From JBEVJC01 sp040510375 (GTDB taxonomy: Bacteria; Bacteroidota; Bacteroidia; Chitinophagales; Chitinophagaceae), in contig JBEVJC010000020.1 of the NCBI GenBank assembly GCA_040510375.1, forward strand, positions 28,012 to 92,011: DNA of 64,000 nt. Reading direction: 5' to 3'. A model generated the notes under the pieces. It did no database searches, was not told the origin of the DNA, and saw nothing but the letters and a program-made list of their open reading frames with translations. Made by a program: the position numbers and the translations under genes. This document shows positions 59,367 to 64,000 of this stretch, piece after piece; the first letter of the stretch is position 1; each line of letters starts with the position of its first letter.

Positions 59367-60743
59367 ATGAACAGTGAACAACCCATAATCGTCGGTCTCG
59401 ATATTGGTACTACCAAGATCGCTGTGATCGCGGGACGTAAGAACGAGTATGGAAAACTCGAGATCCTTGGATTTGGCAAGGCCAATTCCAATGGTGTCAA
59501 ACATGGCCAGGTGCTGAATATCGACGAAACGATCAAGGCCATTACCACCGCCTTGGAAAATTGTTTCGCATCAAACCCCAACCTTGATATCAATGAGGTG
59601 TATGTGGGTATTGCGGGACATCATATAAAGAGCCTCCAGACAAGAGGTGATATTGTACGTCAGAGTACGGAAGAGGAAATCACTCAGCGGGAGATTGACC
59701 AGCTGATCGCTGATCAGTACAAGACCTATATTCCCGCGGGCGACCAGATCATTGACGTGATCCCGCAGGAGTTTACGGTGGATAATTTCCAGAATATTTC
59801 CAACCCCATCGGTTATGCCGGTGTGAAGGTTGGTGCCAATTTCCATATCATCACCGGTGACAAAAATGCGATCAATAATATTAACCGGAGTGTAAAAAAA
59901 TCCGGATTGTATACCAAGGACCTGGTGCTTCAGCCCCTGGCTTCTTCTGCAGCTGTTATGGCCCAGGAGGACCTGGAAGCAGGAGTAGCGATTGTTGATA
60001 TCGGTGGTGGTACTACCGATCTCGCCGTGTTTTATGAAGGGATCCTGAAACATACGGCTGTTATTCCTTTTGCGGGTGAAAATATTACCAACGATATCAA
60101 GACCGGTCTGGGTGTATTAAAAACGCAGGCTGAACAAATGAAGGTGCAGTTTGGCAGTGCGCTGGCCAATGAAGCGAAGTCGAATGCATTCATTACTATT
60201 CCCGGATTACGTGGTATGCCGGCAAAGGAGATCAGTGTGAAAAACCTTGCAAATATTATCCAGGCAAGGATGATGGAGATCATGGATTTTGTAACCTATC
60301 ACCTCAAACAGGTGGGACTGGATAACAAATGCCTCAATGGTGGTGTGGTGCTGACAGGTGGTGGTTCACAATTGAAACACCTGATCCAGCTTACTGAATA
60401 TTCTACCGGACTTCCTGCAAGGATTGGTTTCCCCAATGAACACCTGGCAGCTGGTCATATCGAGGAACTGGCGAAGCCAACTTATTCAACCTGTATCGGA
60501 CTTATCCTGAAAGGGTATGATGATTATGAACATAACCGCAAGCAGTTTGAAAAAGAATACCGCAAGGTAGAAGTTCCACAGGGGCTGAAGAGAGCGGAAG
60601 AAGTAGAAGAAGAAGAAATGGAAGAAGATGAAGTTCCACAGAAGATCAGGCAGCAACGGAAGAGCCTGAATAATTTCTGGGGAAAGTTCAAGGACGGGAT
60701 CATTGACCTGTTCAAGGAAGAGGAAGACAGACCTTTAAAATAG
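59367..60743 (+). CDS. ftsA: Division actin-like protein FtsA
   Basis: 458 residues. ATPase fold with GLDIGTTKIAVIAG (phosphate 1), VDIGGGTTDLAVF (phosphate 2) and GGVVLTGGGSQLKHL (adenosine site). The 1C insertion lies between. The C-terminal tail is acidic (EEVEEEEMEEDEV) and ends in an amphipathic FWGKFKDGIIDLFKEE helix for membrane attachment. Anchors FtsZ to the membrane. Followed by ftsZ with a 132-bp gap. Confidence 0.95.
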   Translation: MNSEQPIIVGLDIGTTKIAVIAGRKNEYGKLEILGFGKANSNGVKHGQVLNIDETIKAITTALENCFASNPNLDINEVYVGIAGHHIKSLQTRGDIVRQSTEEEITQREIDQLIADQYKTYIPAGDQIIDVIPQEFTVDNFQNISNPIGYAGVKVGANFHIITGDKNAINNINRSVKKSGLYTKDLVLQPLASSAAVMAQEDLEAGVAIVDIGGGTTDLAVFYEGILKHTAVIPFAGENITNDIKTGLGVLKTQAEQMKVQFGSALANEAKSNAFITIPGLRGMPAKEISVKNLANIIQARMMEIMDFVTYHLKQVGLDNKCLNGGVVLTGGGSQLKHLIQLTEYSTGLPARIGFPNEHLAAGHIEELAKPTYSTCIGLILKGYDDYEHNRKQFEKEYRKVEVPQGLKRAEEVEEEEMEEDEVPQKIRQQRKSLNNFWGKFKDGIIDLFKEEEDRPLK

Positions 60744-60875
60744 TAAGTAAAAACGGGAGTGGTCGTGTGGTGAGTGCCGGGCGATCATATTTTCCAATTA
60801 TTCAATAGCCAGTTTGCGCAGGGTGCGACGGAGATAGCCAGGCCTGATGTGAAAGGGCGAAGAAAATTCAAGATT

Positions 60876-62822
60876 ATGATACATTTTGATTTGCCGAAAG
60901 AAAAGTCATCTATCATTAAAGTGATTGGTGTTGGTGGGGGCGGGGGCAACGCGGTTAACCACATGTTCAGCCAGAATATTGATGGCGTGAACTTTATTAT
61001 TTGTAATACCGATGCGCAGGCACTGGCCAACAGTGGGATCCCTAACAGGGTACAGCTGGGTCCACACCTGACGCAGGGTCTCGGTGCGGGTGCAAACCCC
61101 GAGATCGGTCGCCAGGCTACAGAGGAGTCACTCGATGAGCTGAAGGGAATTCTTGAAGTGAATACTAAAATGGCATTCATCACTGCAGGTATGGGTGGTG
61201 GAACAGGCACGGGCGGTGCACCCATCATCGCCAAGATCTGTAAGGATCTTGGGATCCTGACGGTGGGGATCGTTACCATGCCATTTGCCTATGAAGGTAA
61301 AAAGCGGCAGATCCAGGCGGAAGAAGGGATCAAGACCCTGAAGGGTTATGTTGACACATTACTGGTGATCAGCAATGATAAGTTGCGTCATCAGTTTGGT
61401 AACCTGAAAATGCGTGAGGCGTTTGAAAAAGCAGATAATGTGCTGGCTACTGCAGCTAAATGTATTACTGATGTAATCAACAGCACCGGTCAGATCAATG
61501 TTGACTTTGCTGATGTTTGTACAGTTATGAAAAATGGTGGTGTAGCCATCCTGGGAAGTTCTGCTGTGTCAGGTGAAGACCGCGCACACAGGGCGATTGA
61601 GCAGGCATTGAATTCGCCGTTACTTAATGATAACGAGATCCGCGGTGCAAAATGGATCCTGATAAATATTAATTCTTCCGAAGGTGAACATGAGTTTACA
61701 ATGGACGAGGTGGAGATCATCCAGGCATACCTGCTTACCGAAGCTGGTGAGGGTACGGATGTAATCCTTGGTCTGGGTTATGATAATAACCTGGGCGACA
61801 AGATTGGTATCACATTGATCGCAACAGGTTTTGAGCATAAGGAAATGTTCAACAAACCAGTGTTACCAAAAGAGGAGCCAAAGAAAGAAGAGAAGATTGT
61901 AATGGTACTTGGTCAATCAACCGCACCAGCAAAACCGAAACCGGTGGTTATTCCGGTTGCGCAAGCTGATCCGCTGGCTCCAACATTGGTGGACGAATAC
62001 GCCGGTATGTCGCCGATGCCATCCATCCATGATGTTCCGGTAGCAAAGGAAGATGAGATCATTCATTTCAGTCTTGGTAATCCCGGGGAAGACGCTGGTA
62101 TAGTAAATACACCAGCCGGTTCTACCGTAAATATACCTCGTACATCTACCGTGAATAACTTCCAGATGTCGAATAATCCCGATACTGTAAATTCACCTTC
62201 TCAACGCCAAAACCCATCCTCTGTAAGTACCAGCCCGGGCTCATTACATGAAACCGGATCAAGTTCACCGTCTCATTTGAATCAGATAATTAAAGATAGT
62301 AATTCCTCGTTGCCTGCAGCATCGGGAGGTTACCTGGCCAGACCATCCAATATCTACGCGGAAGTTAAATCGGAGGCCAAGGCCCCGGTCCCTTCTGTAG
62401 AAAAGCCGGTCCCTCCACCATATGTTGCTGCAAAGGACGAGGATGAATTCCCCGATATGCAAATGCAACTGGTAGAGAAGGATGACATTCCTGCGGCGGA
62501 TAAGCCGTTGGCCCATCAGGCTCAACCACCTTTGAGTTCGGGAGCTGAGGATCTTGCTATGCATGACGAAGCTGAGGACCAGAAACGTAGGGCATCCGAC
62601 AGACTGCACAAGTTGCGCAACTTGTCATTCAACGTCAACGGAAGTGATCCGAATAATGAGTTTGAAACTGTGCCGGCATATATCCGCCGCAACATGGAAT
62701 TATATAACAGCTCTTCGCATATAGAAAATTTCTATAGCAGTTATGAAGTGAAGACTGATAAAAATAACAAAACGCAGATCAGCACGATCAACACGTTTTT
62801 AGACGGCAAGAAGCCGGATTGA
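60876..62822 (+). CDS. ftsZ: Division tubulin-like protein FtsZ
   Basis: 648 residues from ATG 60876 (MIHFDLPKEKSS); an upstream in-frame start at 60774 would add 34 residues not typical of FtsZ. The GTPase core (about 1-325) has GVGGGGGNAVNHM, GMGGGTGTGGAP and the NVDFADV synergy region. The C-terminal linker is very long (about 330-595), Pro/Ser/Asn-rich. The conserved C-terminal peptide VPAYIRR lies at 599-605, followed by 43 more residues, unlike most FtsZ where it is terminal. The core is unmistakable. Confidence 0.96.
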   Translation: MIHFDLPKEKSSIIKVIGVGGGGGNAVNHMFSQNIDGVNFIICNTDAQALANSGIPNRVQLGPHLTQGLGAGANPEIGRQATEESLDELKGILEVNTKMAFITAGMGGGTGTGGAPIIAKICKDLGILTVGIVTMPFAYEGKKRQIQAEEGIKTLKGYVDTLLVISNDKLRHQFGNLKMREAFEKADNVLATAAKCITDVINSTGQINVDFADVCTVMKNGGVAILGSSAVSGEDRAHRAIEQALNSPLLNDNEIRGAKWILININSSEGEHEFTMDEVEIIQAYLLTEAGEGTDVILGLGYDNNLGDKIGITLIATGFEHKEMFNKPVLPKEEPKKEEKIVMVLGQSTAPAKPKPVVIPVAQADPLAPTLVDEYAGMSPMPSIHDVPVAKEDEIIHFSLGNPGEDAGIVNTPAGSTVNIPRTSTVNNFQMSNNPDTVNSPSQRQNPSSVSTSPGSLHETGSSSPSHLNQIIKDSNSSLPAASGGYLARPSNIYAEVKSEAKAPVPSVEKPVPPPYVAAKDEDEFPDMQMQLVEKDDIPAADKPLAHQAQPPLSSGAEDLAMHDEAEDQKRRASDRLHKLRNLSFNVNGSDPNNEFETVPAYIRRNMELYNSSSHIENFYSSYEVKTDKNNKTQISTINTFLDGKKPD

Positions 62823-62893
62823 TTTTATACCGGCCCTGCGCCGGTATAATCGTTTACAATGGGCCCCTCAGAAGGCTTAGTGTTTTTAGTTGT

Positions 62894-62920
62894 ACCCCTG
62901 GTGTTTTTTACACCGGGGGT
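62894..62920 (+). terminator. Terminator of the dcw operon
   Basis: An 11-bp stem (ACCCCTGGTGT/ACACCGGGGGT, one G-T pair) with a five-T loop is followed by TATTTTATT. A shorter hairpin (TACCGGC/GCCGGTA, 62828-62846) precedes it. Confidence 0.8.
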
Positions 62921-62963
62921 TATTTTATTGGTCCTACACTAAATTAAATCGACGCTGGTAATC

Positions 62964-63731
62964 TTACTTCAACTCACGGATCCAGATATTACGGAAACTG
63001 ATGGGCTCGCTTGGGTCGCCATGGTCCTGCAGTTTAATAGGACTTGGTCCATGTGCCTGTTTATAATTCGGCTGGCCGATATACAATGTTTTTCCTTTCA
63101 GCTCTGTATGATTCTGGATGATCACCCCGTTATGGATCACTGTTACATACGCCGGACTTTTAAGACTGCTGTCGGCATAGAATTTCGGTGCAATCCAGAT
63201 TACATCATAACTCTGCCATTCGCCCGGTTGTTTGGTAGCATTCGCCAGGGGCGCTGATTGTTTGTAGATACTGCCGGCCTGTCCGTTCACGTAGGTCTCG
63301 TTTTTCCAGCCATCCATGATCTGTAATTCATAACCATCATCACCTTTTCCGGTAGATGCAAGGAACAAACCACTGTTACCACGAGCCTGGCCCTGCCCCG
63401 TTATATTTGCGGGGATCTTCCATTCGATATGCAGCTGGTAATCGTTGAATGATCTTTTTGTTTCAATATTACCTGTACCTTTTTTAACAGTGAAAGCCCC
63501 ATCTGCTACAGTCCACATGGCAGGCGTGCCGGGAGTTTTAACCGAAACCCATTCGTTCAGGTTTTTGCCATCAAATAGAACAATTGCATCGGAAGGGGGC
63601 ACACTTGTTGTCGCAGATGTATTACTGATCACCGGGGGTTTGGGATCCCAGACCTCGGTTGCTTTCGGATCGGTCTGTGCAGCTGAAGAAAGGGCGCTGG
63701 TAATAGTGAGTACGAACAGGATTTGTTTCAT
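62964..63731 (-). CDS. DUF1080 (3-keto-disaccharide hydrolase-like) exported protein
   Basis: 255 residues with a signal peptide (hydrophobic 3-18, cleavage SAAQ). The DUF1080 concanavalin-like domain has AIVLFDGKNLNEWVS (start), LHIEWKIP, GNSGLFLAS, YELQIMDGW and the C-terminal PISFRNIWIRELK. The family includes enzymes acting on 3-keto-glycosides, but other members are of unknown activity. Alone here; convergent with ftsZ and divergent from the TIGR01777-like gene. A -7-like box TAACTTTA (minus strand) near 63759 is weak. Confidence 0.88.
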   Translation of the reverse strand: MKQILFVLTITSALSSAAQTDPKATEVWDPKPPVISNTSATTSVPPSDAIVLFDGKNLNEWVSVKTPGTPAMWTVADGAFTVKKGTGNIETKRSFNDYQLHIEWKIPANITGQGQARGNSGLFLASTGKGDDGYELQIMDGWKNETYVNGQAGSIYKQSAPLANATKQPGEWQSYDVIWIAPKFYADSSLKSPAYVTVIHNGVIIQNHTELKGKTLYIGQPNYKQAHGPSPIKLQDHGDPSEPISFRNIWIRELK

Positions 63732-63804
63732 ATAGTTTGTTTAACGTTAGAAGAGTGATGCTCTAAAGTTAGGAACAAGGAGTTGAAATCAGCCATGCAA
63801 TAGT

Positions 63805-63812
63805 TATGTTTG
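63805..63812 (+). promoter_or_regulatory. Putative -7 element of the TIGR01777-like gene
   Basis: TATGTTTG is a full TAnnTTTG match, 19 bp before the ATG at 63832. Confidence 0.45.
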
Positions 63813-63831
63813 TTTACATTAATAAAAGATT

Positions 63832-64000
63832 ATGTCAACCATCCTCATTACCGGTGGCACCGGCCTTATAGGCAGGGCGCTTACCGGTGAGCTGCTATCG
63901 AAAGGACATCAGCTTATTATTTTATCAAGGGAGAAACGGGGTTCCGGCAATCCTGCCCTGGAATATGCCTGCTGGGATCCGGAGCAGGGGAGAATCGATA
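63832..64000 (+). CDS. TIGR01777-family SDR epimerase-like protein (3' end outside window)
   Basis: Only the first 56 residues are visible: MSTILITGGTGLIGRALTGE gives the Rossmann GxxGxxG dinucleotide motif, and the downstream YACWDPEQGRID fits the TIGR01777/YfcH family (extended short-chain dehydrogenase fold, also SDR39U1). Function of the family is not firmly known. The gene continues beyond the window. Start is ATG 63832 after a short leader. Confidence 0.8.
   Translation, partial: MSTILITGGTGLIGRALTGELLSKGHQLIILSREKRGSGNPALEYACWDPEQGRID

Noticed and set aside
59571..60053. 160-codon minus-strand frame opposite ftsA
   Set aside because: Antisense to ftsA, no signal or motif.

Overview
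The window is bacterial chromosome from a member of the Bacteroidota, most likely the Chitinophagaceae or a close relative. I judge this from protein families and signals, without database searching. The evidence is: C-terminal type IX secretion (T9SS) sorting domains on two exported proteins; a PorT/SprT-like barrel beside ubiE; a TonB-dependent receptor with a carboxypeptidase-like N-terminal domain; an atpD-atpC pair apart from the other ATP synthase genes; a dcw cluster without murF; and many promoter -7 elements fitting the Bacteroidota TAnnTTTG consensus. I see no rRNA, tRNA, CRISPR array, prophage or insertion sequence.

Layout. 0-4.1 kb: rsmE (cut by the window edge), a TerC-type membrane protein, pyrD and a thiolase. 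4.2-11 kb: a DUF1800/DUF1501 export pair (the second protein has both a Tat-like and a T9SS signal), then a small exported protein, a TonB receptor of the ZnuD-like type and a lipoprotein that may form a metal-uptake cassette. 11.2-18.3 kb: rhodanese, an ABC exporter, a DUF234-type ATPase, YifB/ComM, an Xre/RES toxin-antitoxin pair and a His-rich small protein. 18.6-31.2 kb: M1 peptidase, a short MutS-like ATPase, dihydroorotase, a Wzi/RemB-like outer-membrane protein, PorT-like protein, ubiE/menG, engB, a DUF458 protein, a secreted T9SS metalloprotease with a small exported partner, a CoA-binding protein and a GbsR regulator. 31.3-45.7 kb: pyruvate dehydrogenase E2, dnaX, a GNAT-like protein, an L,D-transpeptidase, atpDC, two lipoproteins, AlgH, an unpaired histidine kinase and queA. 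46-62.8 kb: the complete local dcw operon, mraZ-rsmH-ftsL-ftsI-murE-mraY-murD-ftsW-murG-murC-ftsQ-ftsA-ftsZ, making lipid II and the division machinery. 62.9-64 kb: a DUF1080 protein and the start of a TIGR01777 epimerase-like gene.

The most interesting non-coding signal is the queA-mraZ intergenic region (45746-45984). It holds a cluster of DnaA-box-like 9-mers next to an AT-rich stretch. It sits where gene orientation changes from mostly minus to all plus, and where hand-sampled plus-strand genes change from C-rich (left) to G-rich (right). That pattern suggests a replication origin or at least a DnaA-binding element. Four 10-bp-phased TGGGA-like repeats, resembling MraZ boxes, lie just upstream of mraZ.

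A second theme is short local duplication in intergenic DNA. There is a 63-bp copy of the terC tail, an 86-bp-period pair at 18.4 kb, an ~80-bp-period array before dnaX, a 41-bp-period array between murE and mraY, and a 21-bp direct repeat before the DUF234 ATPase.
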